Origin: Amaurobius ferox
Taxonomy: Eukaryota; Arthropoda; Arachnida; Araneae; Amaurobiidae
Length of the DNA stretch: 64,000 nt
NCBI GenBank assembly: GCA_951213105.1
Contig: OX578155.1
Coordinates: forward strand, 31,946,857 to 32,010,856
Direction: 5' to 3'
How positions within the stretch are numbered: position 1 is the first letter of the stretch; each line of letters opens with the position of its first letter. This document shows positions 1-11,149 of this stretch, piece after piece. Both the position numbers and the translations under genes were made by a program. Below the pieces are notes generated by a model. It was not told where the DNA came from. It did no database searches and saw only the letters and a list, made by a program, of their open reading frames with translations.

Positions 1-556
1 TCCATTAATCTTTTGCTGAACAACGAATCGATTCCCTGGACGAACTGCTATAAGTATCTTGGGGTACTTATTGATTCTAAATTGACTTGGACTCCTCACA
101 TTGTTAACACTGTTAAAAATGTGAAAGTCGCAAGAACTCAGTTTCGCCCCTTTTTGGCTAGAAATAGCCGTCTGTCACTTCCTACTAAGTTATTGCTCTA
201 CAAAGCTTATATAAGACCTATTTATGACCTACGGTTCTGCCATCTGGAGAACCGCCTCTGACTTCAACATGAAGAGACTTCAAACTTTGCAAAACAAAAC
301 CCTTCGATTGATTGCTAATGTTCCTGGTTACGTTAGGAATGAGGTCATTCATCGAGATCTCAAAATCAATACCTTTTTGGTTCATGCTCGAAAATTAGCC
401 TTGCATTTTCACCTTGATCTCCCGAAGGTAGGAAACGCTATTCTTAACTTGTCAAACTACGATCCTCGGCTTCCTAAATGTAGGAAGCAACCACGGGCCC
501 TGCTCGGGCGCCGTGATAATACTCCGCCTAACTTTAAGTGTAGGTGGATCGAATAG
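1..556 (+). pseudogene. Jockey-like LINE reverse transcriptase, C-terminal end (frameshifted)
   Basis: This is the C-terminal part of a non-LTR retrotransposon RT that enters from the left edge. The frame at 13-261 carries the late RT signature CYKYLGVLIDSKLTW followed by the KLLLYKAYIRPI segment. It then breaks, and the next frame (about 224-556) continues with MTYGSAIW and the C-terminal tail with LQTLQNKTLRLI. Reading across 215-230, a single extra T explains the break, so the gene is dead. The order YLGV, LLYKxxIRPI, YGSAIW and QN+xLR is that of the Jockey clade, as in the copy at 11.2-13.2 kb, but the two differ in sequence. The N-terminal nuclease and RT core lie outside the window. Confidence 0.85.
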
Positions 557-1165
557 CTTCGTTCATTACCTAGTTTTTCCTATCCTTTAAACGTCATTCC
601 CCTGAACGCTCAATACCCATGCTTTTGGGATAACTTCTTGTTTTTCGACCAACTCCCCTCCCCCCTCGTCGTTTCACGACATCTGGCTGCCTTTTACATC
701 GTACAAGATAAAGCGCCGCACTCGAGCGCACTCCCTTTTCTAAATTCTCTGCACCTCTCTGACTTTGGATAACTGAACCCTTTAACTTTAAATTTACTAA
801 ATTTTTGAAACTCTTTATTAAGACTCGGAAGTTCCTAAAACTTCCGAGCAAACTTTATGCTTTTCAAACTTTTTTTTCACAGCATTCTTTTCTTTCGATT
901 TTTCCTTTTTAGACAGGGAATTAAAGTTCGGAATTTTAACTCGGGTAAGGCACCCCTTTAAAACTCAAATACCTTGTACCTTGTAGGTTTCCCTTTACTT
1001 CTCGAGGAAGAATTTTCCTTTCCTCGAGAAGTAAAGGGAAAAGTGGGAGGGGTCTAGCTGTGCTCCGTGGAGCACTGGCCCTGAAACAGTGAAAGCTGAG
1101 TTTTTATGAACGCGGGGGTTTAGGGTTCATCTGAGCTTGCCAATTACAGGGTTTTAAGATTTTAT
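557..1165. other. 3' flank of the Jockey fragment, no gene
   Basis: The stretch after the RT stop is pyrimidine-rich at first and has no coding frame that I trust; a minus-strand frame at 594-851 lacks any recognisable motif. It probably includes the 3' untranslated part of the LINE, but no clear poly-A tail marks its end. A perfect hairpin sits at 988-1041. Confidence 0.5.
988..1041. repeat. Perfect 22-bp inverted repeat with 10-nt loop
   Basis: The arms 988-1009 and 1020-1041 are exact reverse complements. The core of the left arm reads CCCTTTACTTCTCGAGGAA. The loop is ten bases. No run of T follows and no transposon border was recognised beside it. Confidence 0.9.
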
Positions 1166-1169
1166 ACGG

Positions 1170-2464
1170 GTTCGTTAAGACTTGTAAAAATAATTTGGAT
1201 TTTGTCGAGATCATATGATTCCCAAAAAAATGAGTTTTTAAGGCGGGCCCAAAACGGGTTCACCCGATATGGTTCAAAATCCAATGAATTAATATATTCT
1301 TCGAAAGATAAGGATATACTAAATTTACAATTTTTAGTTATTCCGATTTTCCAGTTATTCTAAAAAAACGGGTACATTCCTATGTCGGGCCCTGGACGGG
1401 CTAGCCAGATAAAGTTTAAATCCGAAGAAACTTAAATATACCACAAAAGTTAACGACATGTTAAACTTGGAATTTTCAGCTACTTTGGTTATCGAGTTAT
1501 TCTTCAAAAACGAATGTACTCTTCAGGTAACCGAAGACAGGCTAGACCGATGAGGTTTAAAATCTAAATTAAAATCTGTCGAAAAGGAAATGATGTATTA
1601 AATCTACATTTTTTAGCTACTCAGATTTTCGCTATATTCTTGAAAAAGAGAGTAAATTTCTATAGCAGGCCTAAGACGGGCTAGCCCAATAAGGTTCAAA
1701 ATGCGATGAAATGTTATATGCCCCAAAGGACAATGATGTATTACATTTAGACATTCTAGATGCTCAGAATTTTGAGTTATTTTCAAAAAATGAGTATATT
1801 CCTTTTGTTGGGCTCAGGACGGGTTAGCCCGATAAGGTTTTAAATCCAAAGAGTTAAAATATACCGCAAATAAAAAGGATATAAGGCGGGGCCAAGACTG
1901 GCTAACCCGATAAGGTTTAAAATTGAAAGAATTAAAATATACTCCAAAAGAAAACGATATATTAAATTTAGATTTCTTACTTTCTCTGATTTTCGAGTTA
2001 TTCTCTAAAAACGGGTAAAGTCCTATGGCGGAACCAGGACGGGTTAACCGGATAAGCTTCAAAATCGAAAGAACTGAAATGTACCACAAGAGAAAACGTC
2101 ATGCCGAATTTCACGTTACTGTGATAAATGAACCTGATTATTTTGAACCTCAAAGGTTTGAACGAACACCAGATCAAGTTAAATAAAATTTTAAAAATAC
2201 AAATACATCCCTAGCTCAATCTCTCTGAAAATCAAATGGCCTTTTGTGAATACCACTTTCAATAATCACACCCAATTTCACACATATTCTACGGTTATTT
2301 CCAAAGATATCGGACATTTCATTTGCACTATATTGCCATTATTTTAAATGTTAACTCCTCAGCTTCTGATCTCTTATTCGAGATCAGAGCCATCTGGCGG
2401 AGGCGGCTTTTCGGGAACAGCTCTCAGTATTGGTAGGTATAATGGAGTACTTCTTCTAGCACAG
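1170..2464 (+). mobile_element. Foldback transposon, right arm of ~142-bp monomers
   Basis: Degenerate tandem monomers carry the palindromic core GGGCTAGCCCG or a variant at about 1259, 1393, 1533, 1676, 1816, 1899 and 2038. A shorter step between the fifth and sixth cores reflects a deletion of about 58 bp relative to the copy at 42.3-43.1 kb. A non-repeated terminal segment follows, with the same end as the large element at 35.8-43.3 kb: GCGGAGGCGG near 2400 and TTCTAGCACAG then TA at 2465. The left side is lost against the Jockey fragment. Monomer order matches the right arm at 38.1-43.1 kb. No coding capacity is seen. Confidence 0.75.
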
Positions 2465-2466
2465 TA

Positions 2467-2935
2467 GTTAACGGTTAAAATAAATCCTTACGTAAGATAA
2501 TTCTCTTGTAAGTTGCCAGTATTCACGGCAACTTACAAAAGAACTAGCTTGACATACATGTACCGAAAATAATTGGAAGATAATCAAAATGTCAGATTTT
2601 TAAAAATATTCCATAGAATTATTTATGGTAGATGATAACACATTTTTAAACTTTATATGAAAATTATAGGTTTGACATTTAAATTTTGTAACATTTCTTT
2701 GGTAATATATCCGTAAGTTGGAAATGCTTGAAAAACCTTGAAATACTGCTGGGGGTGGATGGGGGAATGATAACGGCGGCCACATTGGTGGTCCCATCTA
2801 TTGCGAATTCACGTATACTTTCTAATGAAAATGAATAGTTTTTACAGCGATATTTTAACGAGAAACAAAAAAATGCAGTTGTCTCGTAATTTCGGAAGAT
2901 TAATGTTTAATGGGAATTTACAATTATTTAATCGT
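2467..2935. repeat. Dispersed repeat block, also at 5988-6432
   Basis: From CCTTACGTAAGATAATTCT onward this block aligns with 5988-6432, including the shared GCTGGGGGTG stretch and TTTCGGAAGAT near the right side. It is bracketed by two diverged copies of the foldback right end (about 2405-2466 and 2936-2994), each followed by TTAACGGTTAAAATAAATCC. The whole therefore looks like a tandem duplication of the flank of the foldback. A minus-strand frame within it has no recognisable product. Confidence 0.6.
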
Positions 2936-2992
2936 CTTTTCGGGAACAGCTTCCAGCATTGGTAGGTATAGGCGAACTTTTTCTAAGCACTG
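2936..2992 (+). mobile_element. Foldback transposon, isolated right terminus
   Basis: A second copy of the foldback right end: TTTTCGGGAACAGC, then the GGTAGGTATA motif, then TTCTAAGCACTG followed by TA at 2993. Read on the minus strand the terminus is CAGTGCTTAGAA, close to CAGTGCCTAGAAG at 63093. No monomer array is attached. Confidence 0.6.
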
Positions 2993-3002
2993 TATTTAAC
3001 GG

Positions 3003-5330
3003 TTAAAATAAATCCTTATCAAAGAATTTCTAACCGTAAAGCAGAAAAGCTTCCGTAGACCCAATGTAAACAGCCGTATCGCGATCGCTGACGCCTTGTC
3101 ATACAGGAAAAGCAACGTTACAGGACGAGAATTTGGGATGAAGGATACTTCATAGATTCTTTTCGGTTTTTTTTAATATATATATACTTTGATTTGATAA
3201 TCGTATGATAAGTGATGCAATTTAAATGGAAAACATATTTTTATTTACATAAAGATTTTTTAAAGCAAAATAAAAAATTTTAATGCGTTTTTTTACCTCC
3301 AATTACATTCAAAATAAGAATTCAAATTTGCATGCTTTGTCTTTGTATAATTTTTTTTATTTCAATTTAAGATATTTTTTCGTTATCATTAAAACACATT
3401 ACGGTATAATAAAATTATATTATATTTCATATCTAATTATACTTAAAATAAGAATTTTATTTTGCATGCATGATTTTACAAAAAACTTTTACACGCAAAT
3501 CCAAGTACACTCTTATATGTAATATTAATAAAATAGAAATTATGAATGCACTTACCTTTGACATGATCAGATAAAACAAATAAAGAGTAAGAAGTTCCGC
3601 AATTTTTTTCACACTAAATATTATTTTCGCTCTACAGATATATTTTATTCTCAGATTTTATTTCAGAGACATATTTTATACTCTTCATAGAAGCGTTCTT
3701 TTTGTAAAATTTAATAATACAACTCCAATATATAAGTTGCAGATGAAATGCTTTTAAGAAGGAAACTCTTCTATCTTTTACATATTTCTTTCAGATAAAC
3801 TCTTTCAGCAAAAATGTAACTTAAACTACAGAAATTAAGAAAAAAAAAAATCCTGTAATAATTGTAAAATCAATACCGATTCCTACCAAGAAAAAAATGT
3901 CCTATAAAAATAAATTAAGAGAAAGAAAATAATGGAACATGAGTAAGGCTAAGCAAAATTTAATCAAACAATTTTTATTTGCACATATTTATTATATAAA
4001 CACATTTACGTAAAAAGAAAATCATAGTATAAATAATCTAAAAGTATTTTTTTTCTAATGTTATCTGCTTCAACACATCCAGCAAATCAGCCTGAACAGA
4101 CAGAAAATTAAAAATAATTCTATCTCAAATAAGCTAATCAACTGGCTTATGTCAAGCTTTTCAATTGGCTTAAGATTAGTAAAATCAAAAGTTCTGAGTA
4201 TACAAATGAGTAAATATAATCATGATAAGAATCCTAAACGACAAGATCATTTATTTCTAAAAGTGTTTATTGCGATTACGTATGCATACTAAATAAAACA
4301 ATACATTAAATACTTTTAGGATCGAAATAATTCACGTATCTTTTGTGTTTGCAAAAAACTCAGCAAATCGGTCATTTTAAGACAATCGCTATCGGAAAAT
4401 CAAATGTACACAACCCAGAATTGTAATACACGATTAAATACATGTCAACCATGTAAATGAAGTGACAAAAATATTAAATTAACAACTTAAAATTGTAATA
4501 ATGTCGACCCACGTGGAATTACAACACACAAACACATTGACTTGCGAAATAACCAATTTTCTTCCCCTCCTTGACAAAGAATCTCTCTCTTTCAATCACC
4601 CAAGATGGATTGCGTGAAATCAACCCATCGAGAAGGAATTTTACTCGGAGGGAATACCCCGGTTAATTCTCCTTTTAACATCTCGTCAACAGTAGCCAGA
4701 TGGCGATAGTGAAGTGTTAAGCCAACCTTCCCCCGTTTCACAGAATACTATATTCAGAAGGTTCACTCCCATAGGACCCTATGGCAACATTTTTAACATG
4801 GGATGTCGCATAGACACTAGAGCTCGTGAGTTGGACCAACTGAACTACGATGCGTCTGCCAGATTTGGCGCGCTATCGCTCGCTTGGCGATTTTTTTTAA
4901 ACGGGAGGGGAACAAAATGTTGAGGACTCTACTTTTATAATTTTTGAAACTATAGAAAGGATCAGGATTTAAAAATACATTAATCTGCAACATAAATATA
5001 TTCATTAGTTTAAGAATATTTAAATAAACATAGTTATATATTTAATTCAAATAATCATAAAATAGATTAAAAAATAGACACATTGCATTGTCTCACTATA
5101 AAACATAATGCACAAAAAATTACAAGCTAACATACTCAAAAGACTGAAATATTATATAATATTTTCAGTCTAAAAAGTATACTAGCGTGTTGATCGTTAA
5201 TTACTTGATCCTTAATTTATTCTGGGATACTGATAATAGACTTTTTTTTTTAAATATAAAAATATTCATATAGTAAATATCAAATTTACATAAATGCACT
5301 ATCGAAGTTGTGGAACTCAATCATTAATTA
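3003..5330. other. AT-rich stretch without recognised gene
   Basis: Very AT-rich DNA with short frames that have low-complexity translations and no motif. A slightly GC-richer island at about 4560-4920 contains TTGGCGCGCTATCGCTCGC, reminiscent of the TCGCCAAGCG words at 5.85 kb and 62.17 kb, but no full repeat could be traced. Confidence 0.5.
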
Positions 5331-5335
5331 CCCGA

Positions 5336-5350
5336 GGGGGGGGGGGGGGG
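5336..5350. repeat. Poly-G run (15 G)
   Basis: Fifteen consecutive G on the plus strand. It is one of several long G or C runs in a strongly AT-rich window (see 20981, 47991 and 49.7-51.1 kb). Confidence 0.9.
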
Positions 5351-5361
5351 TAATTTTCCAC

Positions 5362-5987
5362 CATAAGGCACTTAATAAAAGTTTTACATAAATATATACA
5401 CATACTATATCACATTCAACTAAGAAAAAGCTATCCAAATATCAATTATTTCACATTTTATAAAAATACGGAAAATATTTTTTAACTAATTATACCACTA
5501 CCTCTTAAAATTTAGTCTAATCCGGCAGTAATAACACAGCACTAATATACTTATATGAACACGTGTATACTTATATGAACACGTGTATACTTATGAACAC
5601 GTGTATACTTATAATGAACACGTATGTAGGATGGTGATAACTAAAATTATTTCAATTTTAATAAACATAAATTACATACCCTGTAACGCAACCAGTTTTC
5701 TTTTATCAATCCATTTCTATGAAATGATCTAAACACTTAGCAAATAATCCTTTTTCACGTTACTTAAACCACGCTAGTCTGTTGTTCTAAGTTTTCGTCT
5801 AGCGAAATAGGGTTATAACATTGAAAATCGTCTTGGAACCAAACCAGACTATCGCCAAGCGCTCGGACCAAACCAGACCATCGCCAAGAGCGCGCCAACC
5901 CTCTGTTTGGTCTATCTCTAATGGCCGCCGCGAAAACGAAACTATCGAGAGTGACAGGTCTGTATAATAGTCTGTGCCCCGTTTGTC
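5362..5987. repeat. Dispersed repeat block, also at 61722-62210
   Basis: The words AAAAAGCTATCCAAATATCA, AGAATTTAGTCTA (here AAAATTTAGTCTA) and TCGCCAAGCG occur in the same order at 61.72-62.2 kb. The two are diverged members of one family. The copy here contains a short tandem repeat (5547-5624) that is absent or single-copy in the other. Confidence 0.65.
5547..5624. repeat. Tandem 18-20 bp repeat, four units
   Basis: The unit is ATACTTATATGAACACGTGT. Two exact units are followed by an 18-bp variant and a fourth divergent unit. Each contains the palindrome ACACGTGT (E-box-like CACGTG). Confidence 0.85.
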
Positions 5988-6432
5988 CTTACGTAAAATA
6001 ATTCTAATGTAAGTTGCGACTACTGACAGCAGCTTACAATCTCTTGACTTGCATATGGATATACGTCAATGAGATTATTAAAATGCGAGATTTTAAAAAA
6101 TATTCTATAAAATTATATGTGGTAGATGATCAGATTTTTAAACTCTATATGAAAATATGGGTCTGACCTTTAAATTTTGTAACATTTTTTGGTAAAATAT
6201 CCTTAAGCTGAAAATATTTGAAAAATCCTGAAATACCGCTGGGGGTGAGGCTGAATGGGGGAATGATAGCGGCTACCTCATTGGAGGTCGTATTGCGGAT
6301 TCACGTAGACTTTCTAATGAAAATGAATAGTTTTTATAGAGATATTTTAACGAGAAACAAAAATACAGCTGTCTCGTAATTTCGGAAGATAAATGTTTGA
6401 TGGGCATTTACAATTATTTAATCGTTTAATAC
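5988..6432. repeat. Dispersed repeat block, second copy of 2490-2935
   Basis: This aligns along its length with 2490-2935 and ends at the same word, CAATTATTTAATCG, after which the two flanks differ. Here the Tc1-like relic follows directly. Confidence 0.65.
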
Positions 6433-6454
6433 AAAAATAAATGGTGAATGTAAG

Positions 6455-7141
6455 TTTTATTCATACGATGAAAATGCGTTTACAGTGGTGCTGGAAACGA
6501 CGTCACTACACATCCGGTGATTGGAAGAAGGTTATGCAATCGGACGAATCACGCTACACATTGTTTTGTATCGAGGGCCGGCGAATATAGCGAGAGCCTC
6601 ATGAAGCTAGGACTTATCTTGCCTTGTTCGCACTCATCTTGCCTTGTTCGCACAGTTCAAGTTTGTGGTGAGGTGTATCATGGGGTGGAGCATGTTCTGC
6701 TGGTTCTTTTACTGATTCCCAGGCGTTTCAGGATGCAGTATTTGAACGTCTTCTATGGAGTATTTGAACATTCGCTCCGATCCCATCCACTCTGTAATCT
6801 TGCATTTTTACCCCACAAGTGGTGGGTTTTTTTATGGACGGTAATGCTATCATTCACCGCGCAGGAACCGTGGAAGAGTGGTTCACGGAGCACGACTTTG
6901 ACTTCAACTATATACACTGGCCATCGAAAAGTCCAGTTTTAAATCTTATCGAGAAAGTTTGGGACATGCTGAAAAGGCATATGCGATAACCATCTCCTCT
7001 GCCATCAGCTGTACAAGAACTAACGATTTGCTTGTCCAACGCCTGCTATTTATTCTCTTGACATACATGCACCTAGCAAAATCCATGCATAACCGCATAC
7101 GTGCCGTAATTCAGGCAAAAGGCCGTCGAATGAAATATTAA
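6455..7141 (+). pseudogene. Tc1-like transposase relic
   Basis: This is a decayed DDE transposase of the Tc1/mariner superfamily, which would cut and paste DNA at TA sites. Near 6520-6575 one frame reads DWKKVMQSDESRYTLF, the block with the first catalytic Asp. Near 6835-6990 another gives FMDGNAIIHRAGTVEEWF, the block that normally reads DNAxxHxA with the second Asp, then SKSPVLNLIEKVWDMLKR, the block with the catalytic Glu. Stops and frame changes separate these pieces, and a short direct repeat of the CTTGCCTTGTTCGCAC type near 6625-6655 adds damage. The left part is missing at the junction with the repeat block. It is not functional. Confidence 0.8.
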
Positions 7142-7149
7142 TCTTGGGT

Positions 7150-7177
7150 TTCTAATTCACTGGCCAGTGTGTGTAGT
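7150..7177. repeat. Probable right terminal repeat of the Tc1 relic
   Basis: Ten bases beyond the transposase stop lies TTCACTGGCCAGTGTGTGTA, whose centre CACTGGCCAGTG is a perfect 12-bp palindrome, followed by TA. Position and sequence fit the outer end of a Tc1-like element, but the left partner is not found. Confidence 0.45.
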
Positions 7178-7184
7178 TGTTATA

Positions 7185-7410
7185 TTCTTATAATATTTCT
7201 AAGATATCGAATTTTCATCAATTGGTCGTGATTTTCATTGATTTAGCAGCATTTTTCTGAATTTGGCGACATTTTCGTCAATTTGACACCTTTTAAAAAA
7301 GTCGCTAAGTTGGAAATTTTCCGCCAGATTAGACGACAAATGTCGCTAGGAGTTACGGACGGAGAGATAGGTAATTCTTATAACAGATAAATGACTACTT
7401 CCGGATTGAT
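7185..7410. repeat. Minisatellite-palindrome repeat (family F), degenerate
   Basis: AT-rich ~20-bp units of the type ATTTGGCGACATTTTCGTCA are followed by GTCGCTAAGTTGG and then ATGTCGCTAGGAGTTACGGA. Better copies are at 23160-23345, 27450-27640, 31670-31865, 48940-49110 and 51880-52045. Confidence 0.55.
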
Positions 7411-7582
7411 AAAACGCGATTACCCAATGAATAAAATGAACTGGATCCACGAGAATGATGTTAACAAATTTATCGCATAATATTACACATGAAAAGTGAA
7501 CATATTTCACAATAATTAATACTTTTATTTAATATTATGTGATTTTTAAGATAAATTTTTTTGAACAATGTGATTTAAAGGA

Positions 7583-7905
7583 GTGAAAAACTACTTTCAG
7601 ATCCATAACATTACCACTAATCCATTACGATTATCATCGTCCACCAGAAAGCGACAAGCAATGGGACAGATAAGGAGCAAACTATTCAATATTTTGGTGT
7701 TGATTTGCATTTTAGGCATTTCCGTTCGTTTTCTTTTGACCCAGATCATTCGTCCTACCCGAAATTGTAAGGTATTTGTTTGGATGGTGGAGACAGTGCC
7801 ACTCTATCTAGATCAGAACCCAGTGGGGACGATATCTACACTAATCGAACCTCACTTCCACTGCCACCAACTCCTTGGCGGAACCTAATATTTTCTATTT
7901 GTTGA
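7583..7905 (+). other. Exon-like segment, unidentified
   Basis: Base composition is more balanced than the surroundings. The frame at 7583-7888 has a hydrophobic segment (FNILVLICILGISVRFLL). Another frame at about 7780-7900 reads DGGDSATLSRSEPSGDDIYT followed by a proline-rich end, which looks more like a coding sequence than like noise, but a TAA lies just upstream. It may be a relic of a gene exon split by frameshifts, or chance. I recognise no family. Confidence 0.2.
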
Positions 7906-7929
7906 AATGCTCACAATTCAACATTCGAT

Positions 7930-8640
7930 TGCTGTTTTTTAATCTTTATCATTTTAAACTTTGTATTAGGGTAATAGCATAATCAGATACCCGTCCCGTC
8001 GAATTTGCCATATTGAAAAACTTCCATGATATACAAAATTGAGCATTTCATATGTTCTTAATATAAATATAAATGTGTGTTTATTATAAATATAAATATG
8101 TTCTTATTATAAATATAAATACGCTCTTAACATTAATATAAATATGTTCTTAATATAACTATAAATATGTTCTTCCTATCGCAATGATATTCAAAAAGCA
8201 AACTGAATGGTGTCATTTTCATATAGTGTTATTCCCGATGTTAATTATTTCATATATACTATATCACTACTTGTATTTAAGAGGTTATGCAAAGTTATTG
8301 CAAGCATATGTAGAATCATAGGCAATAATTCGATTTCAGTGTCGAGTTTCCCCGTTTAGTGATAAAAATTATCTAGTGATGATGATCAAATGATACACAC
8401 AGCCAAAATAATGAGAACTACTGTATATCTTCAGGGATTTTCTTATAAATCCCAGACGTTAAATTATTCTACATCTGAAGGATTCCTCCAAAACACAGAA
8501 AAAATATAGGTTCAGTATATTTACCATTGGCATCAAATTTCCGTACGATTTGTATTTTCAGAAAAATAGATAAATAAGGACACTGATTCTTTTAACTTTT
8601 GTAAATAAAATGAAAAGCGAACTCAAGTAGGAGTTCACTG
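7930..8640. repeat. Composite repeat block, first copy (left part)
   Basis: This aligns with 13880-14545: AGGGTAATAGCATAATCAGA here versus ATAGTAATGGCATAATTAGA there, and the same CGTATATACTATATCACTAC-type word. It includes a run of AAATATGTTCTTAATATA-type units of about 22 bp at 8047-8175. No coding frame. Confidence 0.65.
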
Positions 8641-8654
8641 TTTTGTCACAGTTA

Positions 8655-9735
8655 AAAATAAAAACAAGAAAGATCAATCATGCATAAAGCATTGATTATG
8701 AAACACTTTCCGACTTCAATGCAAATTTATTTAAACATCTCTAAAATGCGATACATTCCACGGTAATATTTTTAAAATTACCACAGTACTACATTAATTT
8801 ATTATATTTGAAAAGTTAAAACTTCATCGAAAAAAATGAACTTTATTCAAATGACGGCATTGAAATATAAATTGTCTGGTTTAAACATCTCTAAATTGCG
8901 ATACATTCCTCGGTAATATTTTTAAAATTATCATAATACTACAATGATTTATTATATTTGAAAACTTCATCGAAAGCAAATGGAATTTATTCAAATGACG
9001 TCATCGAAATATAACACGCCTGGCACTCTCTATTAAAAGCAGCATTTCATTCATTTCATTCATCACAATACTATAATAATTTATTTTATTTAAAAACTTA
9101 AGACCATGGAGGTACAAGTAATTAAAATTTATGCTTAAAATTTCATCGATAAAATCGTCTGCTTCTCTGTAGAAATCCCAGACCACACGACCAACCCAAA
9201 GGCTAATGGTAGCTTTCTGTGTGGCCGGGTCTGCTTCTCTGTGTAAAATCAATGCATATTTTATTCATATCAGCTATATTGCAGACACCATGAGCTGAAT
9301 AATTTTGCGTTTAAGAAATGCAGCAATTCTTATACAACTCATTCTACATCTTTTGGTATTTATTTACATTCTCCATAAGTGAAAATTTGGCTTCACTGTA
9401 GAAATAATCAAAGTTAGATGATCATTTAAACTCAAATATATTGTAATTGTGTTGTTTCAGTATGTCGATGCACAGAATGTAAGCAAAAATAAAGCGGTTT
9501 TAGGACGGATACAACACTAAATATGAATTAGAAAGAACTTAAAAATCACGATTTTGACACAAGATGGATGTCATATATTATTTTGAAGTGGGTCACGTGA
9601 TCTCTTCATATAAAAGGTGTAATTAATATTTTAATTTTTATTTAAAAAACTACTGAATATATTTTGCTGAAATTTTTTTTTATATATTTTATGAGATAAT
9701 TTCAATATTTCCTAAAACTGTCGAAGTAATTTGTG
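8655..9735 (+). repeat. Dispersed repeat family D, copy 1
   Basis: Homologous to 24395-25074 and 28650-29357, and in reverse to 13480-13870. Marker words are AGCATTGATTATGAAACACT, CAAATGACGTCATCGAAATA and GGTCACGTGATCTCTTC. A diverged internal duplication of the first part starts near 8880. Compared with the paralogous block at 13.9-18 kb, D and the following family C lie between its left and right parts, so they were probably inserted there. Confidence 0.6.
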
Positions 9736-10045
9736 AATTTTCAATCCGCTTAAAAAAATGTTTGAAAAATTAGGTCCCATAGGGTTCAATGTATTTCATT
9801 TTTTCAACCCGGGTTCAATCCAAAACTAATTGGGTGATATTATTCATTTATATTCCCATAGGTCCCACAGACCGTCTGAACAACATACTAAAATTTTATT
9901 TTGATAAAGTCGTTTTGTGTTAGCGGATAGCAGTAAATGTGGTAACGGGCAGACAGACAGACAGAATGAACAAAGTCATAAACACAGACAGACAGAATGA
10001 ACAAAGTCATAAACACTTTTCAACTATGTTGTGAAGTGTTTAAAA
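9735..10045. mobile_element. Hairpin-ended repeat family C, copy 1
   Basis: Reverse-complement homolog of 32748-33060. It carries an internal CAGA microsatellite (9950-9970) with one local duplication of the CAGAATGAACAAAGTC unit, and ends in a hairpin with arms AACACTT and AAGTGTT. The layout (microsatellite plus terminal hairpin) is like that of the HINE-like elements, though the sequence is different. Confidence 0.5.
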
Positions 10046-10880
10046 AAGCGATCTTTAGGAAGAATGGAGTATGTTTTCTACTTTTTTTTATTAAATATGA
10101 AAGTGAGGTTTCAGGATATTCAGCATGACCACTAAATTTCAGCAAGATTTGCATTTTTAGAAAAAAGAATAAATCTTTTTAATCCTCAAAATGGAGAAAT
10201 GAGCTTCGTAGGGGAGATTTGAAATTTTTAGGCTTTTGAAATACACTGTGATTTCTGCAAGATTTGCACTTAAAAAATTTAATATTTAATTTTTAAAAAT
10301 TTGTCAAGAAAATGAAAAGCGAACTTCACGCGTGATTTCGATTTTCATCACCAGTAAAAGATTTAAGTATTTATCATAAAAATGAAAAAGAGATCACATT
10401 AAAGGTAAAATTCCGTATTGGTTATAAAAATTTGCATTTTTAGAAGGTAACCCCTTGACAAACAAATTATATGAAATTAGAAAAATCAAGAATTACGCCA
10501 TGTTCCCGTACATTTCTGTAAAATTTGCACATGACAACATTTAAATTTGCGCGCATGCCACAGACGTCAATGTCTACAATGGTTTATGAAACATACGATG
10601 TATCCAGCACGTCGTTGTATGTCAAGGGGTTAAAAATGAAAATTTTATGAATGAGGGAAATTCAGTTTGTATGAACACCCTCTTAAATTATTACTTTTGT
10701 ACAGGACGGATTATTAAAATGTAGAGATTTTTGATGGGGAACTTTTGCCAAGAAATCCATCGCAGAATTTGGAACAAAGTTCAGCAATTCTACGCTTAAG
10801 TAGAGTAACCAATTTAATTGTTTGCAAGTCGTCATTATTCAGAGCAGTTTACTAACTGGAGAACGTTTAAGGGAGAAGGT
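10045..10880. repeat. Composite repeat block, first copy (right part)
   Basis: Aligns with 14640-14692 plus 17173-17960: AAAAAAGCGATCTTTAG, GTTTCAGGATATTCAGC and GTATGTCAAGGGGTTAAAAA occur in the same order. The second copy is interrupted by the 2.5-kb insertion. No coding frame. Confidence 0.65.
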
Positions 10881-11149
10881 CCTGAACTGCGTCATTACGT
10901 AGTGTCGTACAAGACAGAGCACCAGGCGCGAAGCGCCTTTAATCTCCAGTTTCAATATGTGGTTCTTATCGTCAAACTGTGACATTAATTCAGTGACCCT
11001 AATTGGAGGTTCGAGGTTTTTATTTACTACTTTTTATTATTTATCCTAGCTCCTAGTGTGGCAGTTTGTTGCACATTTAGAGTTTAAGCAGTTTGGGGGG
11101 TTGATGCAGATCTAAGGGTTACCTAGCGTTTTGGCAGTTTAGGGTTTAG
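10880..11149. other. Unassigned flank
   Basis: Moderate GC stretch containing CAGGCGCGAAGCGCC (an 11-bp palindrome, GGCGCGAAGCGCC region) near 10922. It may be 3' flank or untranslated sequence of the Jockey element that follows on the minus strand. No gene seen. Confidence 0.3.
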
